The notes: a model not told the origin generated them from the letters alone. Positions 24,771 to 34,849 are shown, counted from the stretch's first letter. The stretch is 63,441 bases of DNA from Leisingera sp. ANG59 (GCF_013317235.1 NZ_WLCM01000024.1:2742-66182); one strand, 5' to 3'. Program-made: numbers and translations.

Positions 24771-26443
24771 TCAACTTCCGCCAAGCACTTGTACGCGGCA
24801 AAGGCGGCTGCTTCAGCATCGTCATCATTTTTGGTGAGTGCCGCAGCGAAAGCAGCGCGCGAAGGTAGGTCAAGCTGACGTAGCAGCTTCACGGATACCG
24901 CGGCTGTGCCAGAGACGCGTCGATAGCGTTGGTCCACGGCAGCTGTATTCAGAAGCCGCACTGCTAGCGCCAGTGTCTTAGGATCGCTAGCCGTCAATAC
25001 GATCGTGTGGTTCTCGCTTACGAAACCGCCCCACTTCGAAATTACCGCCGGATCTACCATTGCGACGACGAGCCTGCGCGGTTGTTTGTCGTTTGTCGTT
25101 CGCTGCATGACAGCGGCAGCGCTTGCTGTAATGACGGCTGTACTTTCTTCAGTGAATGTCACGAAGTCGGTGCCCAGACCTTTCTTACCAGCCGGCCGAC
25201 AAAACTCGGGGGGGCGGACGTTCTTTGCCCACACGAGTGGGTAACCACACTGTCCACTTCCCAGCTTGTCTACAAGTCGATCTCTCTCGCGATTCCAGAC
25301 AAAGTATCCCGAGCGCACTTGCACTCCATAGTCGGAGAGCGTGGCGCCACCGACCGAGCTTGGGTCTATCGCCGGAAGAGGCCAGGCTTCGGCCGCTTCT
25401 AATGGCAGTTGCTGTTCGATGGCTGGAAAAGTCTGCGTTATTGGCCCGACTTCGGGGAATTTGACTGGCGCAGCAGGGTTGTGTGGTTTGCCTTTCCGGG
25501 CAATCAGAACGCTGACATCTTGAGCCACATCGATAAACACACCGTCTCGACCAGCAATCGAGCCGACAGCGAGTACTTCGGCCTGCGAACGGATAAAGGA
25601 GCGCATACGGTCGTAGAGCGGGCCGGCTCGAAAACTGGACGGAATAACGAGCGCGACAATACCGCCGGGCCTCGCGTGCTTAAAGCAGAGTTCGGTGAAG
25701 AGAGCGTACTTGTTAATGTGGCCACTATGGGCAACTTTGCGCCAGCCGTCGCCGGTAACCTCGGTACGTCCAACGCGACCGTAAGGTGGGTTTGCGATTA
25801 CGAGGCCGTATTCGTCGGAAATCTTGACCCGCAACGCGTCGCCGGTGGAGATTGTTGCACCAACGATGGGAGCTCCGAGTCTTTCGCGTATTAGGTGCCG
25901 CGAGAGCAGAGCTAGTCCAGCATCTATTTCGATACCACTGAGCCTTGTTGCGCAACTTGCGGTGTCCAGCCCGGCGGAGGCCATCCGTCCTGCGATCGTT
26001 GATAAGAACGCAGCCCCGCCAGCAGCGGGATCAAGGATCCTGTCTGTTGCAAGGTCAAAGCCTGCGTCGATAGCTAGGTCAACCACTGCATCCGCCACGC
26101 TTGGAGGAGTAAAGTAGGTTGCTTGCGAACGACGCACCTTAACCGGAAGCATCAAAGTATAAAGCGTGCCGATCCAATAGTGGCGCTCTTCGATAGGCAC
26201 CCCCCGCAGCAAACGGTTGAACCAACTATGCCGGGAATCGAGGCATGAACCAGTCGCCAAACCTATGCAAAACTTGGTACGATCCCGCGCCGTGACGGCA
26301 ACTTTTCCAATTTCTCGAGCTAAAGCCCGTGTCTCTGCAAGGATCACTGTTCTGTTATAGGGAATGCTTGGCTCACGCTCTAGACTGGCACGGCCGATGC
26401 CTGAAAAACTAACGTTATGGAGGCTTCCCACATCAACTTTCAT
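24767..26443 (-). CDS. N6-adenine DNA methyltransferase of the DISARM-like operon
   Basis: 558 aa. AdoMet-binding motif I is seen as I-L-D-P-A-A-G-G-A-A-F near residue 136 and the catalytic motif IV as N-P-P-Y-G near residue 217, the gamma-type N6-adenine class. A target-recognition region probably follows residue 330. It is the first gene of the minus-strand operon; about 230 bases separate it from the recombinase gene upstream. In class 1 DISARM the adenine methylase is much longer and accompanied by the DrmD helicase, while class 2 uses a cytosine methylase. This short adenine methylase without DrmD therefore does not fit either textbook class. Confidence 0.85.
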   Translation of the reverse strand: MKVDVGSLHNVSFSGIGRASLEREPSIPYNRTVILAETRALAREIGKVAVTARDRTKFCIGLATGSCLDSRHSWFNRLLRGVPIEERHYWIGTLYTLMLPVKVRRSQATYFTPPSVADAVVDLAIDAGFDLATDRILDPAAGGAAFLSTIAGRMASAGLDTASCATRLSGIEIDAGLALLSRHLIRERLGAPIVGATISTGDALRVKISDEYGLVIANPPYGRVGRTEVTGDGWRKVAHSGHINKYALFTELCFKHARPGGIVALVIPSSFRAGPLYDRMRSFIRSQAEVLAVGSIAGRDGVFIDVAQDVSVLIARKGKPHNPAAPVKFPEVGPITQTFPAIEQQLPLEAAEAWPLPAIDPSSVGGATLSDYGVQVRSGYFVWNRERDRLVDKLGSGQCGYPLVWAKNVRPPEFCRPAGKKGLGTDFVTFTEESTAVITASAAAVMQRTTNDKQPRRLVVAMVDPAVISKWGGFVSENHTIVLTASDPKTLALAVRLLNTAAVDQRYRRVSGTAAVSVKLLRQLDLPSRAAFAAALTKNDDDAEAAAFAAYKCLAEVE

Positions 26444-26670
26444 ACCGAACTGCTACACTCAGATTCTAAATCTTTTTCAGATACTCCATAAACGTAGATG
26501 AGTATGGTTGGTCTTGTAAGGATAAAAAGCTGAAGTGGTGAAGTCATCCGGCGGAGAGAGGCGTGGCAGTACCCCAAGCAAAAGAAGCGGTCTCTATCCC
26601 CCAAGCGCACGCGACGTTCGTGAATTTCAGGGCCTTTACTGCAATTGTCGTGAAGTTCGAGTTTCCGCCA

Positions 26671-27621
26671 TCAATACTTAAGAGTATTGAGTACATCTGC
26701 CCTTTCCAAAGCGTTTTGCAACGCAGTGTTCGAAACCCTCACGTAGATCTCGGTGGTCCTGAGGCTGGCATGCCCGAGCAAGGCCTGGACCATCCGGATA
26801 TCGATACCTTCCTCGATCAGCAGCGTCGCGGCTGAGTGCCGGAACCGGTGCGGGGTCAAGTGCGGCTCGATCCCGAGGCGCCTGGACAACGCCCGCAGCC
26901 GCTTGCGGAACGTGGCCGAGCGGAGCCGACGGCCTTCGGTGTTCAGGAACAGCGGCGCGGAAGAGCCACCTTGCGCGTAGCGAGCCTCGAGGAAGTGCTT
27001 GAGCTCTTCCTGGAGCTCGCGGTTTGGCACGAAGACGATCCGCTCTTTGTTGCCTTTGCCTCGGACGAGGATCTGGCCTCCGTCCTGCGAAATGTCGCGG
27101 ACCCTTACATTGGTCAGCTCGCTGATCCGCAGCCCGGTCACGATCAGCAGCTTGATGATCAGGAGCGTGACGGCAATCTCAGAGGCCGGTGTCGCGTCAT
27201 GCTCGCCCGGCTTCGACGGCGGGGCGATCGGGCCGTCACCGGCTTGGAGAACTGCTCTGAGAGTGTCTCGGTCGATGGGGCGCGGCAGGCGTCGCGGGAT
27301 CCTTACGGAGATGCGGACATCGGCAAATGGGGAGGGCAGGGCGCTGTTCCGATCTTCGCGCCAGGCAAAGTAGGACTTGAGCGTTACGAGCCGCCGCTCG
27401 ATGGTCGCGGGCTTGGCGCCCAACGCGTCACGCAGATGCCGGTGGTAAGCGAGGATGTCGTCCTTCGACAACGGGTCGCTGAGACGGTGGGCCTCGATGA
27501 AGCGGGCGAAGGTGCGCAGATCCTGGGCATAGGCCCGCAAGGTGTGATGTCCGACGCCGCGCTCATCACGGCAGGCATTGACGAAAGCGGTGTGATCGAA
27601 ACGGGGCATGCTGAACTCCAT
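26671..27621 (-). CDS. Tyrosine recombinase (XerC/XerD-like)
   Basis: 316 aa from 27621; an ATG at 27609 is an alternative. The core-binding domain occupies about residues 5-90. The catalytic residues are visible: arginine in T-G-L-R-I-S-E near 165, H-R-F-R-H-S near 262, G-H-A-S near 288 and tyrosine in T-E-I-Y-V near 299. It lies between the defence region and the coenzyme genes, so it may have mediated the insertion of one of them, or may help resolve multimers. It is only distantly similar to the recombinase at 8505-9620. Confidence 0.88.
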   Translation of the reverse strand: MEFSMPRFDHTAFVNACRDERGVGHHTLRAYAQDLRTFARFIEAHRLSDPLSKDDILAYHRHLRDALGAKPATIERRLVTLKSYFAWREDRNSALPSPFADVRISVRIPRRLPRPIDRDTLRAVLQAGDGPIAPPSKPGEHDATPASEIAVTLLIIKLLIVTGLRISELTNVRVRDISQDGGQILVRGKGNKERIVFVPNRELQEELKHFLEARYAQGGSSAPLFLNTEGRRLRSATFRKRLRALSRRLGIEPHLTPHRFRHSAATLLIEEGIDIRMVQALLGHASLRTTEIYVRVSNTALQNALERADVLNTLKY

Positions 27622-27721
27622 TGTTGGGGTTCAGCCAGTTCAACACAGGCAGGTCATCAGCCAGAAATCGCCCGTCCGAGCGGTAACGATAATGGCCCCT
27701 CCTATCATCTCCTGTCTCTTT

Positions 27722-28609
27722 TCAGGCCGGCTCGAGCGGTCGATCTTTTGATTTCCCGACGCTCGCGAGGTCTGCAACGAAGACATTGTCGATCAGGCGC
27801 ACACCGTCGAGCCAGGCCGCCAGGAAGAGGCGGCTGGGGCGGTCTGCACTCGTCATCAGCTTCAGGTCGGGAACGCTGCGCAGTTCGAGGTAGTCGATGG
27901 AGTCGAACCCGGCTGAGAGCAGGGCCTTCTTGGCCTTGTCGATGGTCTGCTCGACGTGTCCGCCCCGGGCGATGACACGCGCCGCGTCTTCCAAGACCTG
28001 GGCGATCATCGGCGCCGTTTTGCGTGGCCCGGCACCGAGCCGAAGGTTGCGCGAAGACATGGCGAGGCCGTCTTCCTCACGAATGGTCGGACAGCCGACA
28101 ATCTCCGTATTCAGGTCCAGATCCTCGCACAGCCGGGTCACCACCTGCAGCTGCTGATAGTCCTTTTCACCGAAATATGCCCGGTCGGCATCGCACTGCA
28201 GGAACAGCTTGGTCACCACCGTCGCCACCCCGTCGAAATGCCCCGGCCGCGCCCCCCCGCAGAGCCCTTCGCTGACGCCGGCCACGGAAATCGTGGTCGC
28301 AAAGCCTTCGGGGTACATCTGCGTCCCATCGGGCACATAAAGGATATCCGCGCCGTGAGGCGTCAGCTTTTCGGCATCGCTGTCCTCGGTCCTGGGGTAT
28401 TTGGCCAGATCCTCGGGGTTGTTGAACTGCTTGGGGTTCACGAACAGCGTCACGATCACCCGGTCGTTTTCGGCACAGGCCCGTTCCACCAGGGACAGAT
28501 GCCCGGCATGCAGCGCGCCCATGGTCGGCACGACGCCGATGGTTTCGCCGGCGCGGCGCCAGCTTTCGGTCAGGGCGCGCAGGTCTGCCTTGGTGCGGAT
28601 GATCTTCAT
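27722..28609 (-). CDS. panC: Pantothenate synthetase
   Basis: 295 aa. Joins pantoate and beta-alanine using ATP, the last step of vitamin B5 synthesis. The class I synthetase-like signature is clear: [10 protein letters not shown] near residues 28-37, F-V-N-P-x-Q-F near 57, G-E-K-D-Y-Q-Q near 147 and M-S-S-R-N near 186 (KMSKS-like). Its ATG overlaps the panB stop by four bases, so the two form an operon. Length is about ten residues above the usual one, at the C-terminus. Confidence 0.96.
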   Translation of the reverse strand: MKIIRTKADLRALTESWRRAGETIGVVPTMGALHAGHLSLVERACAENDRVIVTLFVNPKQFNNPEDLAKYPRTEDSDAEKLTPHGADILYVPDGTQMYPEGFATTISVAGVSEGLCGGARPGHFDGVATVVTKLFLQCDADRAYFGEKDYQQLQVVTRLCEDLDLNTEIVGCPTIREEDGLAMSSRNLRLGAGPRKTAPMIAQVLEDAARVIARGGHVEQTIDKAKKALLSAGFDSIDYLELRSVPDLKLMTSADRPSRLFLAAWLDGVRLIDNVFVADLASVGKSKDRPLEPA

Positions 28610-29433
28610 GTGCCCGGTTCCTCCTGGGAAAAGACATGTTCGGGGGCGGGGAAGCTGCGGGCGCGGACCTCTTCGGCGTAGGTGCGGATGGCGGTACGCG
28701 CCTCGCTGGCCAGGTCGCCATAGCGTTTCACGAACTTCGGCTTGAAGGCGTCGAACAGGCCCAGCATGTCGTCGATCACCAGGATCTGCCCGTCACAGCC
28801 CGCGGACGCCCCGATGCCGACCGTGGGGATGGCGATATCCGCAGTGATCTGGTCCGCCAGCGCGGCGGGCACCTTTTCCAGCACGACCGAGAACGCCCCG
28901 GCGCGGGTCACCGCACGGGCGTCTTCCAGGATCCGGTCCGCATCCGCGCCGCGCCCCTGCACCTTATAGCCGCCTAGCGCGTTCACCGCCTGTGGCGTCA
29001 GGCCGATATGGGCCATGACGGGGATGCCGCGATCCACGATAAAGCGGACCGTCTCTTCCATATGCGCGCCACCTTCCAGCTTGACCGCGCCGGCCCCGGT
29101 TTCCGCCATCAGGTGGGCGGCATTGCGAAAGGCTTGGGCCGGGCTTTCCTCATAGCTGCCGAAGGGCATGTCGACGACCATCAGCGCGCGGCTGAGGCCA
29201 CGGGCGACGGCGCGGCCGTGCAGCACCATCATCTCCATCGTCACGCCGAGGGTCGAGGGCAGCCCGTGCAGCACCATGCCGACGCTGTCACCGACCAGAA
29301 CCAGATCGCAGTCCGCGTCCGCCAGCTGTGCCACGGGGGTCGTATAGGCGGTCAGGCAGACCAGCGGATCGGCCCCCTTGCGCGCACGGATGTCGGACGC
29401 GGTCAGGCTGCGTTGCGGGGCGGATTGGCTCAT
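28606..29433 (-). CDS. panB: 3-methyl-2-oxobutanoate hydroxymethyltransferase
   Basis: 275 aa, the usual length, from the ATG at 29433 with AGGAGG seven bases upstream; a longer frame to 29490 is rejected. Converts alpha-ketoisovalerate to ketopantoate with methylenetetrahydrofolate. Visible family blocks are L-T-A-Y-T-T-P-V-A near residue 25, G-D-S-V-G-M near 46, and P-T-V-G-I-G-A-S near 178. First gene of panBC. The approximately 120-base gap to nadC upstream holds an AT-rich stretch likely to contain the panBC promoter. Confidence 0.96.
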   Translation of the reverse strand: MSQSAPQRSLTASDIRARKGADPLVCLTAYTTPVAQLADADCDLVLVGDSVGMVLHGLPSTLGVTMEMMVLHGRAVARGLSRALMVVDMPFGSYEESPAQAFRNAAHLMAETGAGAVKLEGGAHMEETVRFIVDRGIPVMAHIGLTPQAVNALGGYKVQGRGADADRILEDARAVTRAGAFSVVLEKVPAALADQITADIAIPTVGIGASAGCDGQILVIDDMLGLFDAFKPKFVKRYGDLASEARTAIRTYAEEVRARSFPAPEHVFSQEEPGT

Positions 29434-29557
29434 GTCGGTCCTCCTCAGACAGGCTTCCGAGGGGTTACTCGGTTCGACATTATTTCGCAAGTGCAGCGTA
29501 ATATTATTGCGTTCTAATATGAGAAAAAGCCATATATGTGCGTGATGGGTTGTGGGC

Positions 29558-30418
29558 TCAGAAGTCCAGTCCCAAGTCCAGCACCCGCGCCGAATGGGTC
29601 AGCGCACCGGATGAAATATAGTCCACGCCTGTCGCCGCGACCTCGGCGATGCGGTCCAGCTTCATGTTGCCCGAGGCCTCCAGCACCACCTGGCGGGCGG
29701 TCATTTCCACCGCCTTCGAAAGCTTGTCCGTGTTCATGTTGTCCAGCAGAACAACGTCTGCGCCGCCTTCGTCCAGCACCTCCGCCAGCTGGTCCAGACG
29801 ATCAACCTCGATCTCGCAACGGATCATGTGGGACGCGCTGGCCTTGACCGATTGCAGTACCGGGCGGATGCCCCCGGCGGCGGCGATGTGGTTGTCCTTG
29901 ATCAAGATCGCGTCGGACAGGCTGAAGCGGTGGTTGAACCCGCCGCCATGCAGCACGGCCTGTTTTTCCACGATCCGCAGCCCCGGCGTGGTCTTGCGGG
30001 TGCAGGTCACGCGGGTGTCGGTGCCGCGTGTTTCCGCGACGAACGAAGCAGTCAGCGTGGCAATTCCGGACATGCGCCCGGCAAAGTTCAGCGCGACCCG
30101 TTCGCCCGACAGGATCGAGCCCGCCTCGCCCGTGATCTCCATCAGCAGATCGCCCGGCGCGATCACGTCGCCATCGGCCTTGTGCGCGGTGATCTTCAGC
30201 GTCGGATCCACCAGCCGGAAGGCCAGCGCGGCGATCTGCAGGCCCGACACGACGCCGGGTTCGCGCGCATTCAGACGCGCGGAATAGGTAGTGCCAGCAG
30301 GAATGACCGTGCGGGTGGTGATGTCGCCATAGGTGCCCAGATCCTCCATCAGCGCGGCGCGGACAAGGGGTTCAAGGATCAGGTCGGGGAGGGGGGCCGA
30401 TTTTGCACGGGGGCTCAT
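29558..30418 (-). CDS. nadC: Nicotinate-nucleotide pyrophosphorylase (quinolinate phosphoribosyltransferase)
   Basis: 286 aa. Converts quinolinate and PRPP to nicotinate mononucleotide, the third dedicated step of de novo NAD synthesis. Seen are T-R-K-T-T-P-G-L-R near residue 140, H-R-F-S-L-S-D near 164, and near the C-terminus L-E-A-S-G-N (246) and [13 protein letters not shown] (266). Its ATG overlaps the nadB stop by four bases. It ends the nadA-nadB-nadC operon. Confidence 0.96.
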   Translation of the reverse strand: MSPRAKSAPLPDLILEPLVRAALMEDLGTYGDITTRTVIPAGTTYSARLNAREPGVVSGLQIAALAFRLVDPTLKITAHKADGDVIAPGDLLMEITGEAGSILSGERVALNFAGRMSGIATLTASFVAETRGTDTRVTCTRKTTPGLRIVEKQAVLHGGGFNHRFSLSDAILIKDNHIAAAGGIRPVLQSVKASASHMIRCEIEVDRLDQLAEVLDEGGADVVLLDNMNTDKLSKAVEMTARQVVLEASGNMKLDRIAEVAATGVDYISSGALTHSARVLDLGLDF

Positions 30419-31998
30419 GCCGGTTCCTTTCGGGTCGTGGTCGCGCGGATCGCCAGCGCGTCGTTCAGGGTCATCAGCGACCGGGTGCCGGTTGCGCCGT
30501 CAGGCTGGGGAAAGTCCGACCGGAAATGCGCGCCCCGGCTTTCGCAGCGCATCAGCGCGGCGGCGGCGATGAGGGTGGCGGTGGCGGTCATGTTGGTCAG
30601 CGTCTCGCAGCCGGGTTGCGCGGCTTCGATTGCGGCGATCTGTGCCAGCGTCCGGGTCAGGCCATCCGCCGTGCGGATCACGCCGGCACCATCGGTCATC
30701 GCCTGCCGCTGCCGGGTGACCAGCGCGGGATCGGGTGTTTCGGCGGCGGGAAGGTCGGGCAGGGTGACGGGCGCGGCATCCCGGGGCGCGGGCAGCGCGG
30801 CGTCGATCGCCAGCGCACAGCGCCGGCCATAGACCAGCGCCTCGAGCAGCCCGTTCGAGGCCAGACGGTTCGCGCCATGCAATCCGGTCGAGGCGACCTC
30901 ACCACAGGCCCAAAGGCCGGGAAGGGTGGAGGCCCCGTCGGCATCCGTCGCCACGCCGCCCATGTGGTAATGCGCGGCGGCGGCCACGGGGATCACCTGC
31001 GTCACCGGGTCCAGCCCGGCCTGCTGGCAGGCAGCGGCAACGGCGGGGAAATCTGTCAGGATCTTCGCGCTCAATGCCGTGCGGGTGTCCAGCGCCGGGG
31101 CCAGCCCGGCCTGCGTCTGGGCATAGACGGCGCGGGCGACGATATCGCGCGGGGCGAGTTCGGCGTCGGGATGCGCGTTCAGCATGAAGCGGTCGCCGTG
31201 GCGGTTGACTAGCACCGCGCCTTCGCCGCGCAGCGCCTCGGTCGCGAGCGGCGCGGGGTCGATGCCGCAGGCCATGGCGGTCGGGTGGAATTGCACGAAT
31301 TCCGCATCGGCGATCTGCGCCCCGGCGCGGGCGGCCATGCCGATCACCTGCCCCCGGATGCGCGGCGGATTGGTCGTCAGCGCATAAAGCCCGCCCGATC
31401 CGCCCCCGGCCAGAAGAACGGCGGTGCCGCGCAGGGTGATGCTGGCGCTTTGCCCCTGATCACAGTGGGCGACGGCCACGCCGGTGACACGGCCGCCCGA
31501 GACCTCAAGCCCCGTGGCCATCACGCCTTCGAGCACCTGAATATGATCCGCCTCGCGCACCTGTGCCGTCAGGGCGCGCATGATCTCTGCCCCGGCCTGA
31601 TCGCCCTGCACGCGGACCACACGGGCGAAGCTATGCGCCGCCTCGCGCGACAGCACGTAGGACCCGTCTGCAGTGCGGTCGAAGGGCGTGCCCAGCCCGG
31701 TCAGGTCAAGGATGTGATCGCGCGCCTCGGCTGTGACCGACGCCGCCACGCCCGGATCAACCGTGCCCGCACCGGCAGTGACGGTATCGCGGGCATGGGC
31801 ATCGGCGCTGTCCGCCGGGTCCATCGCCGCCGCCACGCCGCCCTGCGCCCAGGCCGAGGAGGCGCCGGTTCCCAATGCCTCGGGAGAGATCATCAGCACG
31901 GGACGCGGGGCCAGTTTCAGCGCGGCATATTGCGCCGCTAGCCCTGCGCCCACGATAATGACGCGATCCGTTTCGATCGGGGTTTCGATCGGGGTCAT
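30415..31998 (-). CDS. nadB: L-aspartate oxidase
   Basis: 527 aa. A flavoprotein that oxidises aspartate to iminoaspartate for quinolinate synthesis. The FAD-binding dinucleotide motif V-G-A-G-L-A-A-Q-Y-A-A is near residue 16; G-G-V-A-A-A and the substrate-side block H-A-R-D-T near residue 67 are present, and H-M-G-G-V is near 345. Only four bases separate it from nadA upstream and it overlaps nadC by four, so all three are one operon. The flavin fold is followed by the usual helical C-terminal domain. Confidence 0.96.
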   Translation of the reverse strand: MTPIETPIETDRVIIVGAGLAAQYAALKLAPRPVLMISPEALGTGASSAWAQGGVAAAMDPADSADAHARDTVTAGAGTVDPGVAASVTAEARDHILDLTGLGTPFDRTADGSYVLSREAAHSFARVVRVQGDQAGAEIMRALTAQVREADHIQVLEGVMATGLEVSGGRVTGVAVAHCDQGQSASITLRGTAVLLAGGGSGGLYALTTNPPRIRGQVIGMAARAGAQIADAEFVQFHPTAMACGIDPAPLATEALRGEGAVLVNRHGDRFMLNAHPDAELAPRDIVARAVYAQTQAGLAPALDTRTALSAKILTDFPAVAAACQQAGLDPVTQVIPVAAAAHYHMGGVATDADGASTLPGLWACGEVASTGLHGANRLASNGLLEALVYGRRCALAIDAALPAPRDAAPVTLPDLPAAETPDPALVTRQRQAMTDGAGVIRTADGLTRTLAQIAAIEAAQPGCETLTNMTATATLIAAAALMRCESRGAHFRSDFPQPDGATGTRSLMTLNDALAIRATTTRKEPA

Positions 31999-32002
31999 GG
32001 CC

Positions 32003-33055
32003 CTAGCCGGCCATCTTGGCAGACAGGTCGATCATGCGCTGAACGGCGACGCGGGCCTTGTCGGCGACCTCCGGGTCGACCTCGACCGCGCCTTCCATCG
32101 TGTGCAGCGACCACAGCACCTTTTCCAGCGTGATCTTCTTCATGTAGGGGCACATGTTGCAGGGCCCGACGAAATCCACGTCCGGCAGCGCGTCCGAGAT
32201 GTTCGAGGCCATCGAACATTCCGTCACCAGCATCGCCTTTTCCGGCCGCTGCTGCGTCACGTAGTCGATTATCCCGCTGGTCGAGCCGGAGAAATCGGCC
32301 TCGGCCACCACGTCGGGCGGGCATTCGGGATGCGCGATGATCCGCGTGCCCGGGTTCCATTCGCGGAAGTCCTTCAGGTCCTGCGCGGTATATTGTTCGT
32401 GCACGATGCAGGCGCCATCCCACCACACGATGTTTTTCTCGGGCACCAGATTGGCGATGTTCTGCGCCAGGTATTTGTCCGGCGTCATGATGACGGTATC
32501 CGCGTCCAGCCCGCGCACGATCTGCACCGCGTTCGAAGACGTGCAGCAGATGTCCGACGCCGCCTTCACCTCGGCCGTGGTGTTCACATATGTGACCACC
32601 GGCGCGCCGGGATATTTGGCACGCATTTCGGCGATACCTTCGGCGGTGATGCTTTCGGCCAGGGAACAGCCGGCGTCCATGTCGGGGATCAGCACCGTCT
32701 TGGACGGATTCAGGATCTTCGAGGTCTCGGCCATGAAATGCACGCCGCACTGGACGATCACGTCTGCCTGTACCTTGGTCGCCTCAATCGCCAGCTGAAG
32801 GCTGTCACCAACCACGTCCGCGATACCGTGGTAGATCTCGGGCGTCATGTAGTTATGCGCCAGGATAACCGCGTTGCGTTCCTTTTTCAGCTTATTGATC
32901 GCCGCGACATAGGGCGCGTAGATCGCCCAGTCGGGGGGCGTCACGACGCGGTCCATCCGGGCGAAAATGTCAGCATTTGCCTGGGCGATGTCGGTGGAAG
33001 GAGAGAGATCGTAGTGATCGGCGAGTTCGGCGCGCAGCGCGATCTGGTCGAGCAA
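32003..33055 (-). CDS. nadA: Quinolinate synthase
   Basis: 350 aa if translation begins at the TTG at 33055, which matches the usual length and start context (L-L-D-Q-I-A-L-R); the open frame extends to another TTG at 33157. The enzyme condenses iminoaspartate with dihydroxyacetone phosphate and carries a [4Fe-4S] cluster. Candidate ligands are the cysteines in V-Q-C-G-V near residue 103, in the P-E-C-P-P block near 255, and in G-P-C-N-M-C-P-Y near 297. H-N-Y-M near 66 and the D-S-L-Q-L block near 80 are typical. First gene of nadABC. The use of TTG may keep expression low. Confidence 0.94.
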   Translation of the reverse strand: MLDQIALRAELADHYDLSPSTDIAQANADIFARMDRVVTPPDWAIYAPYVAAINKLKKERNAVILAHNYMTPEIYHGIADVVGDSLQLAIEATKVQADVIVQCGVHFMAETSKILNPSKTVLIPDMDAGCSLAESITAEGIAEMRAKYPGAPVVTYVNTTAEVKAASDICCTSSNAVQIVRGLDADTVIMTPDKYLAQNIANLVPEKNIVWWDGACIVHEQYTAQDLKDFREWNPGTRIIAHPECPPDVVAEADFSGSTSGIIDYVTQQRPEKAMLVTECSMASNISDALPDVDFVGPCNMCPYMKKITLEKVLWSLHTMEGAVEVDPEVADKARVAVQRMIDLSAKMAG

Positions 33056-33212
33056 GTGCGGAGTTCCTGAGGTTATTTCGGGCCGCCGCGGAGGGCGCGA
33101 CCGCACGCGGGTGGTGTCGGCTGGGAGGTGTTTACGGGTCGACTTACCTAAGGGCAAGTGTGCGGGGCGTCATATTTCAATGACCCACGATAACATGCGC
33201 CGAAAGCTGCTG

Positions 33213-34394
33213 TTATACGCCTACGCGCGAGCGAGACTTTGGAGCAGCTCCTGAGGCGAAGCGGGCCTTCAGCAGGCATTCGTCGTATTCCGCGCGGACC
33301 TCGGAATCAAACACGATGCCACCGCCCACGTTAAAGACGGCCTCTCCGCCCGCGTGCAGTGTGAGGGTGCGGATGGCAACGTTGAAGCGCATCTGGCCGG
33401 AAGGAGCGATGAATCCGATGGCCCCGCAATAGATGTCACGCGGACGTCTCTCCAGTGCGCGCAGGATTTGCATCGCGCGGATCTTCGGCGCTCCGGTGAT
33501 CGAGCCGCAGGGGAAAAGCGCGTAGAAAATATCGGAGATCGTTGTCCCCGGTGCCAGCCGCGCCCGGACGCGGCTGACCAGCTGGTGCACCGTGGGATAG
33601 CTTTCGATCCGGAACAGCTCGGGTACATGCAGCGTGCCCAGTTCGCAGATGCGTGAGATGTCGTTGCGCAGCAGGTCGACGATCATCAGGTTCTCGGCGC
33701 GGTTTTTCCCGTCCTGTCGCAAGTTTTCGGCGAGAGCGGCGTCTGCCTCGGGCGTCGATCCGCGCCGAATAGTGCCTTTCATCGGATGGGTCTCGATCCA
33801 CCCGTCCGCGTCCACCTCGAAGAAGAGTTCAGGCGACCGCGACAGAATGACGGGTCCGCCCATGTCGACCAGCGCGGCGTAGCGGACGGGTTGCCTGCCG
33901 GTCATCTCTTCGAACAGCGCCGTCGGGGCTCCCCGCCAACGTGCGGAAAACGGGAATGTCAGGTTCGCCTGGTAGCAATCCCCGACGCGCAGGTGCCGGT
34001 GGACCTGTTCGAAACGTGGCCTGTAATCCTCGAAGGACCATTCCGGCTGGATGCCCGTCAACCTCGTTGTGTCTTCTGTCCTTGCCCCGGCTGAACCTGT
34101 CTCGGGCATGTCGAAGACCCCCATGAGGACGAGCGGCAGGCGACGACCGCCGGGCATGATCTCATGCAGTTTCGGCTCGAGCGCGTACCCTGCCTCGTAA
34201 CTTACGTAACCGGCGCACCATTTCCCGGCCGTTCGCGCGTATTCCATCCGGTCGAGCGCGTCCAGGACTTCGTCCGGATGGTCGGCGCGGATCACCTCGC
34301 GTGGTGTGGCGAACCGCATCTCGGTACCGGCGAGGTCATCGCGCAGCAGAATGCTTGGCCCGTCCGCGCGATAGGCGGCTTCAGGCCTGTCCAT
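33213..34394 (-). CDS. pabB: Aminodeoxychorismate synthase component I
   Basis: 393 aa. Aminates chorismate on the way to p-aminobenzoate and folate. The chorismate-binding domain shows Y-Q-A-N-L-T near residue 140, L-S-R-S-P-E near 182, P-M-K-G-T near 202, the D-L-L-R-N-D block near 240, G-S-I-T-G-A-P-K near 298 and G-G-G-I-V near 360. It overlaps the Dabb gene upstream by fourteen bases. I see no partner glutamine amidotransferase (pabA) or lyase (pabC) in the window. It could in principle act as a related anthranilate-type enzyme, but P-M-K-G-T-I-R-R fits PabB. Confidence 0.92.
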   Translation of the reverse strand: MDRPEAAYRADGPSILLRDDLAGTEMRFATPREVIRADHPDEVLDALDRMEYARTAGKWCAGYVSYEAGYALEPKLHEIMPGGRRLPLVLMGVFDMPETGSAGARTEDTTRLTGIQPEWSFEDYRPRFEQVHRHLRVGDCYQANLTFPFSARWRGAPTALFEEMTGRQPVRYAALVDMGGPVILSRSPELFFEVDADGWIETHPMKGTIRRGSTPEADAALAENLRQDGKNRAENLMIVDLLRNDISRICELGTLHVPELFRIESYPTVHQLVSRVRARLAPGTTISDIFYALFPCGSITGAPKIRAMQILRALERRPRDIYCGAIGFIAPSGQMRFNVAIRTLTLHAGGEAVFNVGGGIVFDSEVRAEYDECLLKARFASGAAPKSRSRVGV

Positions 34395-34698
34395 CGGGAG
34401 CCGTCAAGGCCTGGGCCTGATCGTAGTCTACAGCGAAGCGCAGTTCGCGCAGGGGTTTCACCCGGCGAATCGATTCCGCGTAGGTTTCGTGCGCCTTGTA
34501 GGCAGCCAGGGCCGCATCATCGGCGAATTCGCCGTAGACGACGACGTCGATTTCCTTGCTGTTCGGATCTGACTTCCGATTGAGCGAGATTTCGAGGTGC
34601 TGGGCATGAGGGATGCCGGTGAGCATCTGGAGCCCTTTTCTGATGGATTCGATATTGTCGTTGCTGATGGCGGTGAAGAAGACGATGTGGCGGATCAT
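34381..34698 (-). CDS. Dabb (stress-responsive alpha/beta barrel) domain protein
   Basis: 105 aa from the ATG at 34698; the open frame extends upstream without ribosome-binding site. It begins M-I-R-H-I-V-F-F, the hallmark of Dabb proteins, and keeps the later H-x-Y/E pattern (Y-K-A-H-E-T-Y near residue 76). These small ferredoxin-like dimers have varied or unknown roles. The stop overlaps the pabB start by fourteen bases, so the pair is co-transcribed; a link to folate or aromatic metabolism is only suggested by position. Confidence 0.8.
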   Translation of the reverse strand: MIRHIVFFTAISNDNIESIRKGLQMLTGIPHAQHLEISLNRKSDPNSKEIDVVVYGEFADDAALAAYKAHETYAESIRRVKPLRELRFAVDYDQAQALTAPDGQA

Positions 34699-34849
34699 GG
34701 CAATCCCGGTTGGTTTCTGAGAACATGCGGATGCTCCCGACGCGTGGCCCGGAGTCGTCCGCAGACCGAGTTGTAGGGTCTGCCTCGCGTCGTTCAACCG
34801 GATAGTGCTGGGTCATAAAGGTGTGTGTCACCTGACCCTAGCCTGCCTT

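Noticed and set aside
14905-26443. Standard class 1 or class 2 DISARM
   Set aside because: DrmD and the long DrmMI of class 1 are absent, and the cytosine methylase of class 2 is absent; DrmE identity of the 917-aa protein could not be shown.
33056-33157. NadA start at TTG 33157
   Set aside because: It adds 34 arginine-rich residues not expected in quinolinate synthase; the TTG at 33055 gives the usual length. Not fully excluded.
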